Positions 1 to 11,735 are shown, counted from the stretch's first letter. The stretch is DNA of 64,000 bases from Deinococcus aquaticus (GCF_028622095.1 NZ_CP115165.1:124001-188000), one strand, 5' to 3'. Numbers and translations: made by a program. Notes: generated by a model from the letters alone, not told the origin.

Positions 1-154
1 CCTTCACGCGGCGCGTCTTGCTGCGCAACGTGATCTCCGCACCCAGGAACGCACCCGCCAGCACCACCCCGGCGTAAGCCAGGGCGGCCCAGCCGAGATG
101 CCGTGGGCGGAGTGTGCGGCGCGGATGGCGGATGGCAGATGGCAGATGGCTCAT
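1..154 (-). CDS. Partial membrane protein (5' end only)
   Basis: The reading frame runs off the left edge of the window, so only about 51 N-terminal residues are visible. They contain one hydrophobic segment (LGWAALAYAGVVLAGAFLG) followed by a basic stretch, as in an inner-membrane protein with a cytoplasmic tail or loop. The first in-frame ATG, at 154-152, overlaps the stop codon of the upstream S23 gene as ATGA. The codons after it are encoded by the GGCAGAT repeat, so the native start may have been displaced by arrival of that repeat unit. Family not recognised. Confidence 0.4.
   Translation of the reverse strand, partial: MSHLPSAIRHPRRTLRPRHLGWAALAYAGVVLAGAFLGAEITLRSKTRRVK
127..150. repeat. 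Left arm of inverted repeat flanking the S23 gene
   Basis: This is a 24-base GGCAGAT-type repeat. Its reverse complement recurs at 541-564 with 22 of 24 bases identical (differences at two positions). It lies directly against the stop codon of the S23 gene at 151-153. Confidence 0.75.
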
Positions 155-552
155 GTGGTTCCCAGCTTATTGATCAGGGCCGTGAGTTTGGCGGCAAGCA
201 CGCGTCCCTGCTCGTTGAGCTGGGTGGTGTCCGTCGCAGCGATGAATTCCAGTCGGGTGGACAGGTGGAGGCCGCTGATGGCCTCGTAGAGCGAGCCGCG
301 TGCCTGGGTCAGGAACCGGGCGAAATCCCGGTCCGTTCCCCGGCCGCGTCCTTCAGCGATGTTGAGCGTGATGGACGTGGCGGCACGCCGGATCTGGTTG
401 GTCAGCCCGAACCGTTCCTCGGCAGGCAGATGGCGGGTCAGGACGTAGATGCTCGCAGCGAACTCCACCGAGAGGTGGTAGACCTCAAGGTCCTCGAACG
501 GGAAGAATCCCGCCGCGCTGAGAGCTGAGTTTTGCCTTCTGCCTTCTGCCAT
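151..552 (-). CDS. Four-helix-bundle protein, S23/23S rRNA-IVS family
   Basis: The predicted 133-residue protein has the hallmarks of the family of short helical proteins first seen in intervening sequences of 23S rRNA genes. These are the motif FEDLEVYHLSVEFA near residue 18, then EERFGLTNQIRRAATSI and NIAEGRGRG, and a long helical C-terminus. Known members form pentameric helical bundles; a related fold is the Avd accessory protein of diversity-generating retroelements. Their cellular role is not established. No rRNA gene, reverse transcriptase or variable repeat is nearby, so this is a solitary copy. The first ten or so residues come from the flanking repeat, and translation might begin further in. 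Stop TGA at 153-151 abuts the opposite repeat arm. Confidence 0.85.
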   Translation of the reverse strand: MAEGRRQNSALSAAGFFPFEDLEVYHLSVEFAASIYVLTRHLPAEERFGLTNQIRRAATSITLNIAEGRGRGTDRDFARFLTQARGSLYEAISGLHLSTRLEFIAATDTTQLNEQGRVLAAKLTALINKLGTT

Positions 553-564
553 CTGCTATCCGCC
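541..564. repeat. Right arm of inverted repeat flanking the S23 gene
   Basis: Inverted copy of the 127-150 arm. Further GCCTTCT units extend it to 534. The best ATG of the S23 gene (552-550) lies inside this arm, so the repeat supplies the first codons of the gene. Confidence 0.75.
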
Positions 565-569
565 TTCGC

Positions 570-2915
<2,346 letters not shown>

Positions 2916-2959
2916 GCGACCTCCTGAGGGGCTCACTTAAAATTAGACTCGGTTCAAGT

Positions 2960-3808
2960 TTACGGCGCCATCGGGGCGTTTGTCCACCACGCCCGCAGCC
3001 CGTCCAGCGCGCGCCGTCCCGCCCGCAGGTACGCCTCCTGACCGCCTGCGACCCCACCGGTCAGACCGAACGCCAGATCCCCCAGCGCGCGGCACAGCGC
3101 GTACCACGCCGCACGCTCCCACACCGCCCCACAGGACTGGCCGGCCGCCGGATACGCCACGCGGGCCGCCGCCAGCAGCGCCGCGTCCCCCCAGTGAATC
3201 AGGCCCGCCAGATCCCGCGCCGGATCGCCCAGCGCCGCGTCCGACCAGTCCAGCACGCCCGAGAGCCGACCCTGCCCGTCCAGGGAGACGTGCTCGGCCG
3301 CGAAATCCCCGTGGATGGGCACTGGCATGACCTTCCGGAGATCGGGAATGTCGCGCACGCGGGCCGCCCAGGCGTCGGCCCCAGGAAGGACGCCCACCTC
3401 TGCCGCTGCCTCCAGATCGTCCAGCGCGGCATCCCGCCAGTCGTGTCCGGACGGGTCGAGGTCCACGGTCAGCCCCGACTCATGCGGGTTCAGAGCGTGC
3501 AGGTCGGCCAGCCAGCGCCCCAGCTCCCCGCCCAGCGCGACCGGATCGGTCACCGCGACCCCCAGACCCGACCGACCCGGCACACGCCGCGCCACGCTGA
3601 AGCCCTCCGGGACCAGCGGCGAGGCAGTCCCCAGGTGCAGCACCTCCGGCAGCGCCGCGCAGCCCAGCCAGGAAGTCAGCCACGCCAGCAGCCGGGCCTC
3701 GCGGCGCAGCGCCTCTCCCCCACCCGGCCAGCGGGGCAGACGCAGCACGCGCGCACGGTCCAGCGCGAAGGCGTGGTGATCACTGCCCAGGCCCAGCCAC
3801 TCCGCCAC
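2960..3808 (-). CDS. Aminoglycoside phosphotransferase-fold protein, apparent N-terminal frameshift
   Basis: The protein kinase-like fold of the APH/choline kinase group is clear. The Brenner-type catalytic motif HGDFAAEHV lies near residue 165 and the metal-binding segment DWSDAALGDPARD near 186. The substrate cannot be told; many such genes are not resistance genes. The frame from GTG 3808 begins at EWLGLGSDHHAFAL, which in this family normally follows 20-30 further residues. Those residues are present in another frame just upstream: 3885 to about 3805 reads VNRLELPALSAAQVAALLP then DAPDGVEW. This suggests one gene of about 305 codons broken by a short indel near 3800-3810, at the repetitive run GTGGAGTGGCGGAGTGG. 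Either the gene is a recent pseudogene or there is a sequence error. Confidence 0.75.
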   Translation of the reverse strand: MAEWLGLGSDHHAFALDRARVLRLPRWPGGGEALRREARLLAWLTSWLGCAALPEVLHLGTASPLVPEGFSVARRVPGRSGLGVAVTDPVALGGELGRWLADLHALNPHESGLTVDLDPSGHDWRDAALDDLEAAAEVGVLPGADAWAARVRDIPDLRKVMPVPIHGDFAAEHVSLDGQGRLSGVLDWSDAALGDPARDLAGLIHWGDAALLAAARVAYPAAGQSCGAVWERAAWYALCRALGDLAFGLTGGVAGGQEAYLRAGRRALDGLRAWWTNAPMAP

Positions 3809-3927
3809 TCCACACCGTCTGGTGCGTCCGGCAGCAGCGCCGCCACCTGCGCCGCGCTCAGGGCCGGGAGTTCCAGTCTGTTCACCCGCTCATTGCACCA
3901 TACGGACCTCAAGCAGAGCCACGCGGG

Positions 3928-4215
3928 CTACCCGATGAACTGCTTGACTCCGAACACCAGCGCCAGCCCCGCCAGCGCCAGAAGCGCGGCCACGCTCAGG
4001 CGGCGGTCCACGCGCCACCCGGCCAGCGCCACCCACACGGCTGCCAGGACCGGCACCAACGCGATCCACACCACGCCCACCCACGCGTAGGCAGGCAGCA
4101 GCACCCCGCCCGCCAGCAGGGCCACGCCCACCCAGAAACCCAGCGGGTACAGCCACGCGGGCAGACCGGCCAGCTCGGTATCCGGCTTCTGTGGGGGCGG
4201 CTGGGAGGCGCTCAC
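3928..4215 (-). CDS. Small three-helix membrane protein, partner of TSUP exporter
   Basis: A 95-residue protein with a short Pro-rich N-terminus and about three hydrophobic segments (roughly residues 20-40, 44-65 and 74-92). Its start overlaps the stop of the upstream TSUP exporter by four bases, so the two are probably translated together. DUF1634-type small membrane proteins are often found beside TauE/SafE-like exporters, and this may be a divergent example; that assignment is contextual only. Confidence 0.7.
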   Translation of the reverse strand: MSASQPPPQKPDTELAGLPAWLYPLGFWVGVALLAGGVLLPAYAWVGVVWIALVPVLAAVWVALAGWRVDRRLSVAALLALAGLALVFGVKQFIG

Positions 4216-4979
4216 GCCTGCCCCCAGTACTTCCAGAGCAACTGCCCGGCCGTGAAGATCAGCAGCAGACTGAAGAACAGCTTTAACTGCGCGGCCGGAA
4301 TGCGGCTCTGAAGGGTCGCACCGGCCCGCGCGCCGATCAGCACGCCCAGCGCGATCCCGGCCGCCAGCGGAATGTCCAGCAGGCCGCCCGCCTGATACAC
4401 CAGCGCGTTCCCCACGGCCGTCAGGCCCATGATGAAGGTACTCGTGGCGATCGCCTGCCGGATCGGCACACCCGCCAGCAGATTCAGGACCGGCACCTGC
4501 ACGGTGCCCCCGCCGATGCCCAGCAGGCCGCTCATGACACCCGCGAACGTCATGGCAGGTGGCACGAGACGCGAAGGCGGACGCTCGACCTCCACCCTTT
4601 TCAGACCCCGTAGCAGGTTGTACGCGGAGTACAGCAGCAGCAACGCGAACACCGTCGCCACCGCCCGCGCCGGCAGGATCAGGCCCAGGAAACTCCCAGC
4701 GGCCCCACCCACAATCGTGTACGGCGAGAGCAGATACCCGGTCCGGGCGCGCACCAGCCCCTGCCGTAGGTAACTGGCCGCGCCGCTCAGCCCGACCGCC
4801 AGCACCCCGATCTGACTGACCGCCACCGCCTGCCCGATCGTGATCTCCCGCCCAAAATGCGGCAGCACGAACTCCAGCGCCGGCACCACAATCACGCCAC
4901 CCCCAAGACCCAGAATCGCGCCCAGCACCCCGGCCAGCAGGCCCACGCCAATCACGGCCACCATCATCGCGCTGATCAC
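4212..4979 (-). CDS. TSUP family sulfite/organosulfonate exporter (TauE/SafE-like)
   Basis: A 255-residue integral membrane protein with two halves related to each other, as in TauE/SafE permeases. The diagnostic glycine-rich segments are [14 protein letters not shown] near residue 20 and its repeat [13 protein letters not shown] near residue 150. Seven to eight membrane helices are expected. The family exports sulfite, sulfoacetate or related anions, but the substrate here is unknown. It heads a two-gene unit with the small membrane protein downstream. Confidence 0.9.
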   Translation of the reverse strand: MISAMMVAVIGVGLLAGVLGAILGLGGGVIVVPALEFVLPHFGREITIGQAVAVSQIGVLAVGLSGAASYLRQGLVRARTGYLLSPYTIVGGAAGSFLGLILPARAVATVFALLLLYSAYNLLRGLKRVEVERPPSRLVPPAMTFAGVMSGLLGIGGGTVQVPVLNLLAGVPIRQAIATSTFIMGLTAVGNALVYQAGGLLDIPLAAGIALGVLIGARAGATLQSRIPAAQLKLFFSLLLIFTAGQLLWKYWGQA

Positions 4980-5372
4980 GAGGGAATCACACCCAGGAAA
5001 GTAGCGTATTTACAACAAGAGTGCGGCAGTAAGGTCCCGGCCGCTGAAGACAAGGGGAACGCGCCAACCTGACTGCCGAAGCCGTGCAGGACTTCGAGCG
5101 GGCCGCGCTCGCATCTGGGCAGCGCGTGCCGGAGCATCCCAAGACCTATGAGCGAAAGAGAGACTGGGAAGAGACTGGGAAGAGACCGGGGACGGGCTGC
5201 GCACTGCCCCCAGCAGACTTGAGGTGATACCTCGCGGCTCAGTCTCACGGCTGACCTCTACCGTACGGCGTACCAGAGCGAGCATGTAGAAGGGGCTGCG
5301 AACCTTTCTGAGCTAGTCAAGACGCAACCCAAAGTGGTGAGCTGATCGAAAGGAACTCTGCAACAATCGATC
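4980..5372. other. Gene-poor AT-richer stretch with degenerate coding remnants
   Basis: No intact gene is convincing here. On the plus strand a fragment around 5056-5226 reads NLTAEAVQDFERAALASGQR and onwards to a stop, without a proper start. It looks like the tail of a decayed gene. An overlapping minus-strand frame of 90 codons has an atypical composition and is not called. Confidence 0.4.
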
Positions 5373-5639
5373 ATGTTGCTGATATTCGAATTCCTAACGT
5401 CGTTCCTGTCGCCGACAGGTCTTGTAGCCCTGTTTGATTTATGGCGGCTTCCGTTTTCATCGGTATGGTGGTGGGCAATTCTAGCTGCCCAAGTGATTAG
5501 GTCAATGGGCACGAATGCCGCGGTGTACGCACAGAAAACCGGCGGCAACCCTCCGACTTGGATAGTACTGGCAGACACGCTGTCAGCTGTGTTCATATGG
5601 CTTACGGCCGCAATCATGCTTTACAGATGGATTTTCTGA
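5373..5639 (+). CDS. Small hydrophobic protein of unknown function
   Basis: An 88-residue protein with hydrophobic segments at about residues 1-20, 28-45 and 65-86, probably inserted in the membrane. AAAGGAAC lies 18 bases before the ATG, so the ribosome-binding site is poor. Base composition is much less GC-rich than in neighbouring genes, and codons ending in A or T are frequent, which suggests acquisition from elsewhere. It lies between a decayed stretch and the 3' end of tRNA-Ala. No family recognised. Confidence 0.5.
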   Translation: MLLIFEFLTSFLSPTGLVALFDLWRLPFSSVWWWAILAAQVIRSMGTNAAVYAQKTGGNPPTWIVLADTLSAVFIWLTAAIMLYRWIF

Positions 5640-5680
5640 CAGCTGGTCACGCGTCCCGGCTGGGCGAAAATCGACAAAAG

Positions 5681-5706
5681 AAAACCGCGCACTAGACGCG
5701 GTTTTT
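5681..5706 (-). terminator. Terminator downstream of tRNA-Ala
   Basis: AAAACCGCG and CGCGGTTTTT form a nine-base stem with a seven-base loop. On the minus strand the stem is followed by TTTTCTTTT, a classical intrinsic terminator immediately after the tRNA. The flanking A and T runs make it usable in both directions. Confidence 0.9.
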
Positions 5707-5708
5707 CT

Positions 5709-5783
<75 letters not shown>

Positions 5784-5877
5784 TCAGCGCCGTGAACTTT
5801 AGCAGCTTGCGGGGGGTTTGGCAAGTGTGGGCCAGATGGCTCAGGCGTGGGCGGCGGCGGGTGGGTAGCATGGGGGG

Positions 5878-7185
5878 ATGTTTGGTCGCCGCGTGAAACT
5901 GCCTGTCTTTCCGCCTGGGGCGCTGCTGGTGGGTGGCGCGGCGCGTGACTGGTTGCGGGGTGTGCCGGCGAAGGATTTCGACTGGGCGGTGCCGGACCCG
6001 GCGGGCGCGGCGCAGGGGCTGGCGCGGGGGTCGGGTGGGGCGGCATTCCCGCTGGATGCGGCGCGTGGGTACTGGCGGGTGAGTGCGCCGGGGGGCGTGC
6101 AGCATGATCTGGTGCCGCTCCCGATTGATGTGACGGCGGACCTGCTGCGGCGGGATTTCACGGTGAATGCGCTGGGCGTGTGGGCGGACGGGCGGGTGCT
6201 GGACCCGGCGGGTGGCCGCGCGGACCTGCGCGCGCGGCGGCTGCGGATGGTGTCGCGGGAGAACCTGCGGGCCGACCCGCTGCGGGCGTGGCGCGCGGCG
6301 CGCTTCGAGGGCACGCTGGGCTTCCGGCTGGAGGCGGGGACGGAGGCGGCGGTGCGGGAGGTGGCCCTGGACCTGGGCGCGGGCCGCCTGCCCAGGCCTG
6401 CCCGGGAGCGGGTGCGGGATGAGCTGCACGCGCTGCTGGGGTCGCCAGAGGCGGCGCGGGGCGTGGCACGCCTGGAGGATCTGGGCCTGCTGGCCCTGAC
6501 CGTCCCGGAGGTGCGGGAGGGGCTGGGGGTGGCGCAGGGGGGCTTTCATCACCTGGACGTGTTCGGGCATAGCCTGGAGGCGCTGCATCAGTTGCTGGCT
6601 CGCCGGCCGGACGCGCCGCTGACGCTGCGCTGGGCGGCGCTGCTGCACGATGTGGGCAAGGCCCGCACGCGCGCGGTAGACCCCGTGACGGGCCGCGTGT
6701 CGTTTCACGGGCACGAGCGGGTGGGGGCCGAGCTGAGTGCCGGGATCCTGACCCGCCTGAAACTGCCGGGGGACGATGTGCGGCGCGTGTCGGCGCTGGT
6801 GGGGGCGCACATGCTGCCGCTCCCGGCAAACGAGCGGGAGGCGCGGCGCTTCGTGCACCGGCGGCGGGACCTGCTGCCGGACCTGCTGACTTTGATGCTG
6901 GCGGACCGGGAGGCGGCGCGCGGCCCGTCGAGCAGTGAGGCGTCCCGGCAGGCGTACGCGCGGGGCTTCGAGCGGGTTCTGGCGGCGCTGGAGGAGCAGT
7001 CCACGCCGCCGCCGCCGCTGCTGGATGGGCAGGCGATCATGGCGCTGCTGGGGGTGCCGCCCGGCCCGCGCGTGGGCATGGCGGCGCGCGCCCTGGCCGA
7101 GGCGGCCGCGCTGGGCGAGGTGACCACGCCGGACGGGGCGCGGGCGTTCGTGCAGGCCTGGGCCGGCGGGGATCCCACAACCTGA
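5878..7185 (+). CDS. cca: CCA tRNA nucleotidyltransferase family protein with HD domain
   Basis: A 435-residue class II tRNA nucleotidyltransferase. The head domain starts with [13 protein letters not shown] (residues 17-29) and the catalytic metal ligands are in KDFDWAV just after. The neck region carries the RRDFTVNA and [13 protein letters not shown] motifs. The C-terminal half has an HD phosphohydrolase domain (LLHDVGK near residue 256). The family adds or repairs the 3' CCA of tRNA. In D. radiodurans the activity is divided between separate CC-adding and A-adding enzymes, so this may be only one of the two; the sequence alone does not decide. It lies next to tRNA-Ala, but on the opposite strand. 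Confidence 0.9.
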   Translation: MFGRRVKLPVFPPGALLVGGAARDWLRGVPAKDFDWAVPDPAGAAQGLARGSGGAAFPLDAARGYWRVSAPGGVQHDLVPLPIDVTADLLRRDFTVNALGVWADGRVLDPAGGRADLRARRLRMVSRENLRADPLRAWRAARFEGTLGFRLEAGTEAAVREVALDLGAGRLPRPARERVRDELHALLGSPEAARGVARLEDLGLLALTVPEVREGLGVAQGGFHHLDVFGHSLEALHQLLARRPDAPLTLRWAALLHDVGKARTRAVDPVTGRVSFHGHERVGAELSAGILTRLKLPGDDVRRVSALVGAHMLPLPANEREARRFVHRRRDLLPDLLTLMLADREAARGPSSSEASRQAYARGFERVLAALEEQSTPPPPLLDGQAIMALLGVPPGPRVGMAARALAEAAALGEVTTPDGARAFVQAWAGGDPTT

Positions 7186-7244
7186 TGTGAGCGCGGTCCG
7201 CTGTCAGGGGATTGCCAGGGAATCCCCGCTATGCTGCCGCAGAG

Positions 7245-8711
7245 ATGAATCCGCTGCGCCCCGACCATTCCCGCGACACGCATCCCATCACGCCCGACTG
7301 GGTGGCGGACGCGGTGTTCTACCAGATCTTCCCCGACCGTTTCGCCCGCTCAGGCCGCGTGACGGGCCTGAACCTGCAGGCCTGGGGCGACACGCCGCAC
7401 TTCCATAAGTACATGGGCGGTGACCTGTGGGGAGTGATCGAGCGGCTGGATCACATTCAGAGTCTGGGTGTGAACGCCATCTACTTCTGCCCGGTGTTCC
7501 AGTCGGCCAGTAACCACCGCTACCACACGCACGACTACTACCGCGTGGACCCCATGCTGGGCGGGAACGAGGCCCTGCGCGCCCTGATCGACGCGGCGCA
7601 CGCGCGCGGTCTGCGCGTGGTCCTCGACGGCGTGTTCAACCACGCCAGCCGGGGGTTCTTCCAGTTCAACGACCTGCTGGAGCAGGGCGAGGCGAGCGCG
7701 TACCGCGACTGGTTCCACGTGGACGGCTGGCCGCTCCAGGCGTACGACGACACCCGCCCCGCCAATTACGCCGCGTGGTGGGGCAACCGCGCCCTGCCGA
7801 AGTTCAACACGGGCAACCCGGCCGTGCGGGACTTCCTGTGGGACGTGGCCGAGTACTGGATGCAGTTCGGGATTGACGGCTGGCGGCTGGACGTGCCGAA
7901 CGAGATCGACGACGACTCCTTCTGGCAGGAGTTCCGCCGCCGCGTGAAGGCCGTGAATCCCGAGGCGTACATCGTCGGGGAGATCTGGGGCGACGCGCAC
8001 CGCTGGTTGCAGGGCGACCAGTTCGACGCGGTCATGAACTACCACTTCACGCGCCCCTGCCTGGCGTTCTTCGGGGCGCGCACCCTGGACCACCCCATGA
8101 ACGAACGCAGCGGCACCGGCCGCGTGGACCCCATGACGGCCGAGGCGTTCGCGGCCCGCATGACCGACGTGACGCGCATGTACCACCCGGACATCGTGCG
8201 CGCGCAGCTGAACCTGCTGGACTCGCACGACACCGCCCGCTTCCTGACAGCCGTGAGCGGCGACGCGACCGCGTACCGGCTGGCAACCGTGTTCCAGATG
8301 ACGTACGTGGGCGCGCCCTGCATCTACTACGGTGACGAGATCGGCCTGCCCGGCGGGCCCGACCCCGACTGCCGCCGCGCGTTCCCGTGGAACGAACAGG
8401 AGTGGGATGGGGACACCCTGGCCCTGACCCGCGCCCTGACGGCCGCCCGGCACGCCACGCCCGCCCTGACGCGCGGTACCTTCGAGGTCACGCACGCCCA
8501 GGGCGAGGGCGTGGTCTTCATGCGCCGTCATGAGGCGGGCAACGCGCACATTGCCCTGAACACCGCGCCGAACGAGGCGCACCTGCCGGTCACGGGGGTC
8601 ACGCCCGGCCAGTACCGCGACGTCCTGACAGGCCGCACCCTGACCCTGACCGCCGACACGCCCCTGAGCGTCCCGGCCCGTGGGGCGCTGGTCCTCGTTC
8701 CGCTGGGGTAA
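7245..8711 (+). CDS. GH13 alpha-amylase family glycosidase (neopullulanase/maltodextrin glucosidase-like)
   Basis: A 488-residue enzyme with the standard (beta/alpha)8 signatures. [12 protein letters not shown] is conserved region [13 protein letters not shown] carries the nucleophile Asp (about residue 214), VGEIWGD carries the acid/base Glu (about 245), and [10 protein letters not shown] carries the transition-state Asp (about 325). There is no signal peptide, so it probably acts on intracellular maltodextrins or cyclodextrins. A TATGCT -10 element lies nine bases before the chosen ATG; an in-frame TTG at 7212 precedes that promoter and was rejected. Followed by a strong two-way terminator. 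Confidence 0.92.
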   Translation: MNPLRPDHSRDTHPITPDWVADAVFYQIFPDRFARSGRVTGLNLQAWGDTPHFHKYMGGDLWGVIERLDHIQSLGVNAIYFCPVFQSASNHRYHTHDYYRVDPMLGGNEALRALIDAAHARGLRVVLDGVFNHASRGFFQFNDLLEQGEASAYRDWFHVDGWPLQAYDDTRPANYAAWWGNRALPKFNTGNPAVRDFLWDVAEYWMQFGIDGWRLDVPNEIDDDSFWQEFRRRVKAVNPEAYIVGEIWGDAHRWLQGDQFDAVMNYHFTRPCLAFFGARTLDHPMNERSGTGRVDPMTAEAFAARMTDVTRMYHPDIVRAQLNLLDSHDTARFLTAVSGDATAYRLATVFQMTYVGAPCIYYGDEIGLPGGPDPDCRRAFPWNEQEWDGDTLALTRALTAARHATPALTRGTFEVTHAQGEGVVFMRRHEAGNAHIALNTAPNEAHLPVTGVTPGQYRDVLTGRTLTLTADTPLSVPARGALVLVPLG

Positions 8712-8716
8712 GGGAC

Positions 8717-8763
8717 GCGGGGCGCGGGCGGCGGTTCACTGCAACCGGCCGCCCGCGCCCCGC
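8717..8763. terminator. Bidirectional terminator between amylase and moeA
   Basis: Sixteen bases, GCGGGGCGCGGGCGGC, pair perfectly with GCCGCCCGCGCCCCGC across a 15-base loop, in the gap between two converging genes. Confidence 0.8.
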
Positions 8764-8768
8764 ATCCT

Positions 8769-9965
8769 TTACAGCAGGATCACGTCCACATCGTCCCCAG
8801 GCTGGACGGGCTGGCCTTCAGGCACGATGACGAGCGCCCCGGCCTCGCTGAGCGACCGGAGGATGCCGCTGCCCTGCTGGCCGTAATCGCTGACCCGGCC
8901 GTCCTGAATGGACGCGCGCCAGAAGGCGGTCTTGTCGGGCAGGGCGCGGAAGGGCGTGGCGGCGCGCAGGCGCAGCGTCTGCGGGGGCTGGCCGGTCAGG
9001 GCGGGCCGGACGATCACGTGGAACACCACGAGACTGCTGACCGGGTTGCCCGGCAGGCCGAAGACAGGCAGGCCGTTCCAGCCGCCCAGGATGGCGGGAC
9101 CGCCGGGGCGCATGCGGACTTTCCAGAAGCTCACGCGGCCCTGCTCGATCAGCAGGTCGCGCATGAAGTCGTATTTGCCCATGCTGACGCCGCCGCTGGT
9201 CAGCAGCGCGTCCGCGCCGCCCGCACGGTCGATGGCGGCCTGGAGGGCCTCGGGGCTGTCCGGGGCGTGCCCGAGGGGGATGACCTCGCACCCGGCCTCG
9301 ATCAGCATGGCGCGCAGGCCCACGCTGTTACTGTCGTACACCTGCCCGGCCGTGAGGGGCTGACCGGGCGGGACGACCTCATCGCCGGTGGACAGCAGCG
9401 CCACGCGCAGCGGCGCGAGCACCGGCACCTGCGGGTGCCCGAGCGCGGCGGCCAGGGCCAGCCGGGGCGCGGTCAGGAGCAGCCCAGCAGTCATGACGAC
9501 CTCCCCGGTGCGGAAGTCGCCACCCTCGTGGCGCACGTCGCCGGGACTGGCGGGGCGGCGCAGGTGCACCCCGTCCGGCCCGTCGTCGAGCAGCTGTTCG
9601 ACCGGGCAGATGGCGTCCGCGCCGGGCGGCAGGGGCGCGCCCGTGTAGATGCGCACGCACTCGCCCGCGCCGACCGTGCCGGTGAAGGCCGCCCCGGCGC
9701 GGCTCTCGCCGATCACACGCAGGCGTACCGGGGTAGGCGGCGCAGCGCCCAGCGTGTCGGCCTCGCGGGCGGCAATGCCGTCCAGGGCACTCTCGGTGGC
9801 GCTGGGGTGGCTGACCAGGGCGCGCAGGTCGCCCGCCAGGGTCCGCCCGGCGGCCTGCGCGAGCGGCACGGTCTCGGTGCGGCGTTCGGGAAGCAGCGCG
9901 GCCAGCAGGGTGCGGGCCTCCTGCACGCTGACGTGCATGGGGAACGGGGGGAGCGGCGCAGTCAT
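8769..9965 (-). CDS. moeA: Molybdopterin molybdotransferase MoeA
   Basis: A 398-residue protein with the MoeA layout. The N-terminal domains contain the modified SALDGIAAR segment (usually S-x-M/V-DG-A), followed by the central MoCF-binding domain with STGDEVV, SNSVGLRAMLIEAG and TSGGVSMGKYDF (about residue 260). The C-terminal domain IV contains GLPGNPVSSLVVF. It inserts molybdate into adenylylated molybdopterin in the cytoplasm. TATCCT lies six bases before the ATG, so the message is probably leaderless. No other cofactor gene is adjacent. Confidence 0.95.
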   Translation of the reverse strand: MTAPLPPFPMHVSVQEARTLLAALLPERRTETVPLAQAAGRTLAGDLRALVSHPSATESALDGIAAREADTLGAAPPTPVRLRVIGESRAGAAFTGTVGAGECVRIYTGAPLPPGADAICPVEQLLDDGPDGVHLRRPASPGDVRHEGGDFRTGEVVMTAGLLLTAPRLALAAALGHPQVPVLAPLRVALLSTGDEVVPPGQPLTAGQVYDSNSVGLRAMLIEAGCEVIPLGHAPDSPEALQAAIDRAGGADALLTSGGVSMGKYDFMRDLLIEQGRVSFWKVRMRPGGPAILGGWNGLPVFGLPGNPVSSLVVFHVIVRPALTGQPPQTLRLRAATPFRALPDKTAFWRASIQDGRVSDYGQQGSGILRSLSEAGALVIVPEGQPVQPGDDVDVILL

Positions 9966-10027
9966 GAAGGCAGGATAGGGGTCGGATGGGCCTGCGGGCG
10001 TGCGGGCGTCCGTACCATGAGGTATTC

Positions 10028-11128
10028 ATGGACGGTTTTTCCTGGCGGTGGGCAGCGCGGCGGGCCGCGTGGGCGCTGATCTGGCTACTCGTGCTGCTGG
10101 TTCTGGCGTGGGCGGGCCTGCGGGTGGCCGGGTGGCTGCCCGGACAGCAGATGCCCGAACAGCAGACCAGCGCAGCCCCACCGTCCGGCGCGGCCTCATC
10201 TGCCCCGCTGGCGGCACCCCTGCCGACCTCGCCGGCTGAACCGTCACCTGCCCCGGCCCGCCTGCCCGACCCGGTTCCACCCGGTTCTGTCCCACCCGAC
10301 TCGGCCACGCCCCAGCGTGCGCCGGAACCAGCGGCTGCCGTGGCGCCGGCCTCAGGGGCGCTGGCCGCCCTGAACAGTCTGCGGGCCGGGGCGGGCGTGG
10401 GGGCGGTGCAGGCCGAGCCGGACTGGCAGGCGGGCTGCGCGGCGCACGCGCGGCACCTGGTGCGCGCCGACCGCGCCGAGCACCGCGAGGACCCCGCCAG
10501 TCCCTCCCGGTCGGCGGCGGGCGAGGCCTGCGCGCCCGGACATTACTTCGTGTCGTCGCAGCCGGGCAGCGACCTGCGGCGGGCGCTGTCGTACTGGGTG
10601 GGCGGCGCGTTTCACCTGCCGCAACTGCTGGACCCGCGCCTGACCCGCGTGGCGTTCGGGGAGGCGCACGACGCGGGCGGGGCGTTCCAGTCGGCGGCCG
10701 TGCTGGACGTGAGGCGTGGCCTGAGCGCGCCGGACGGTCAGACGTACCCCGTGCGCTACCCCGGCCCGGAGGCGGGCCTGGATCTGGCGGTGGCCCCGGC
10801 GGGCGCGTCCGCGTCCGAGTGGCCGGACCCGCTGGTCCACTGCGGTCTGAATGAGGCAGGCGCGCCGGTTGCGCTGCTGATGGGGCCGGGCGTCACGGTG
10901 CGCGGCGCGTCCCTGAAGGTGAACGGGCAGCCTGTCCCGGCGTGTCTGCTGAGCGCTGCTTCGTTCCGGGGGGACTCGACGGGCGACACGCAGGTGGGGC
11001 GGGGCGTGCTGGGCGCGCAGGGGGCCGGGGTGCTGCTGCCGCACGCGCCACTGCGGGCCGGGGACCGCGTGCAGGTGAGTTTCGGCACGACGGCCGGGCG
11101 GGTCGGGTGGTCTTTCGGCGTGCGGTAA
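10028..11128 (+). CDS. CAP (SCP/PR1) domain protein with N-terminal membrane anchor
   Basis: The 366-residue protein has one membrane segment at about residues 18-36 and a linker rich in Pro and Ala (about 45-115). A CAP domain follows, recognised by LAALNSLRAGAGV, CAAHARHLVRADRAEH and LSYWVGGAFHLPQLLDP. A second, beta-rich C-terminal part of about 120 residues is not recognised. CAP proteins are extracytoplasmic and of mostly unknown function. The start at 10028 follows TACCAT at 10013; an upstream in-frame start at 9986 would precede that promoter. Confidence 0.8.
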   Translation: MDGFSWRWAARRAAWALIWLLVLLVLAWAGLRVAGWLPGQQMPEQQTSAAPPSGAASSAPLAAPLPTSPAEPSPAPARLPDPVPPGSVPPDSATPQRAPEPAAAVAPASGALAALNSLRAGAGVGAVQAEPDWQAGCAAHARHLVRADRAEHREDPASPSRSAAGEACAPGHYFVSSQPGSDLRRALSYWVGGAFHLPQLLDPRLTRVAFGEAHDAGGAFQSAAVLDVRRGLSAPDGQTYPVRYPGPEAGLDLAVAPAGASASEWPDPLVHCGLNEAGAPVALLMGPGVTVRGASLKVNGQPVPACLLSAASFRGDSTGDTQVGRGVLGAQGAGVLLPHAPLRAGDRVQVSFGTTAGRVGWSFGVR

Positions 11129-11224
11129 CGGTTGACCGCCACGCCGAGAGGGTACACTCCTTGGGCAGCAGAACCTGCCCGGCGTTCCCTGACCTCCAGG
11201 GACGGGCGGGGAAATGGAGACCGC

Positions 11225-11704
11225 ATGAATATTACCCAGGACAAGGTTGTTGAACTCGACTACAAACTCACCGTGAACGGCGAAATCGTCGACCAGAGCG
11301 AACCCGGCGAGCCGCTGGTATACCTGCACGGGCACAGCAACATCATCCCCGGACTGGAAAAGCAGCTGGAAGGTAAGGCCGCCGGCGAGAGCATGAGCGT
11401 CACCGTGCAGCCCGAGGAAGGTTACGGCCCGCGCGACGAGGACAACATCGACGACCTGTCCCGTGAGGACTTCGAGGACGACATCGAAGTGGGCCAGACA
11501 TACTACGCGCAGGCCGAGGACGGCAGCGTCATTCCGTTCACGGTAATGGCCGTGGAAGGCGACACCGTCAAGGTGGATTTCAACCCGCCCCTGGCCGGCA
11601 TGGTCCTGGATTTCGACGTGACCGTCCTGGCCGTCCGTGACGCCACCAGCGAGGAACTCGAGCACGGTCACGCGCACTCCGGCGACGACCACGACCACGA
11701 GTAA
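11225..11704 (+). CDS. slyD: FKBP-type peptidyl-prolyl isomerase SlyD
   Basis: A 159-residue SlyD: FKBP catalytic segments flank the inserted chaperone flap. N-terminal VVELDYKLTVNGEIVDQS and HGHSNIIPGLEKQLEG are typical, as is FNPPLAGMVLDFDVTVL. The C-terminus ends in a His/Asp-rich metal-binding tail (HGHAHSGDDHDHE). It assists folding and may carry nickel or zinc. The start at ATG 11225 has GGAGA eight bases before it; the upstream frame start at 11132 has no ribosome-binding site. Confidence 0.94.
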   Translation: MNITQDKVVELDYKLTVNGEIVDQSEPGEPLVYLHGHSNIIPGLEKQLEGKAAGESMSVTVQPEEGYGPRDEDNIDDLSREDFEDDIEVGQTYYAQAEDGSVIPFTVMAVEGDTVKVDFNPPLAGMVLDFDVTVLAVRDATSEELEHGHAHSGDDHDHE

Positions 11705-11735
11705 CCCGTACCGGGGAGCCTGACTCCCTGAACCG

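Noticed and set aside
2940..2959. Possible TetR/FadR-type operator (ACTTGAACCGAGT) before the FadN-like gene
   Set aside because: The dyad symmetry is weak and there is only one copy in the window.
3808..3885. Aminoglycoside resistance as the role of the APH-fold gene
   Set aside because: The fold is shared by many kinases and the substrate loop gives no support for resistance.
4976..5248. 90-codon minus-strand frame before the TSUP gene
   Set aside because: Atypical composition, no motif, and it overlaps a degenerate stretch.
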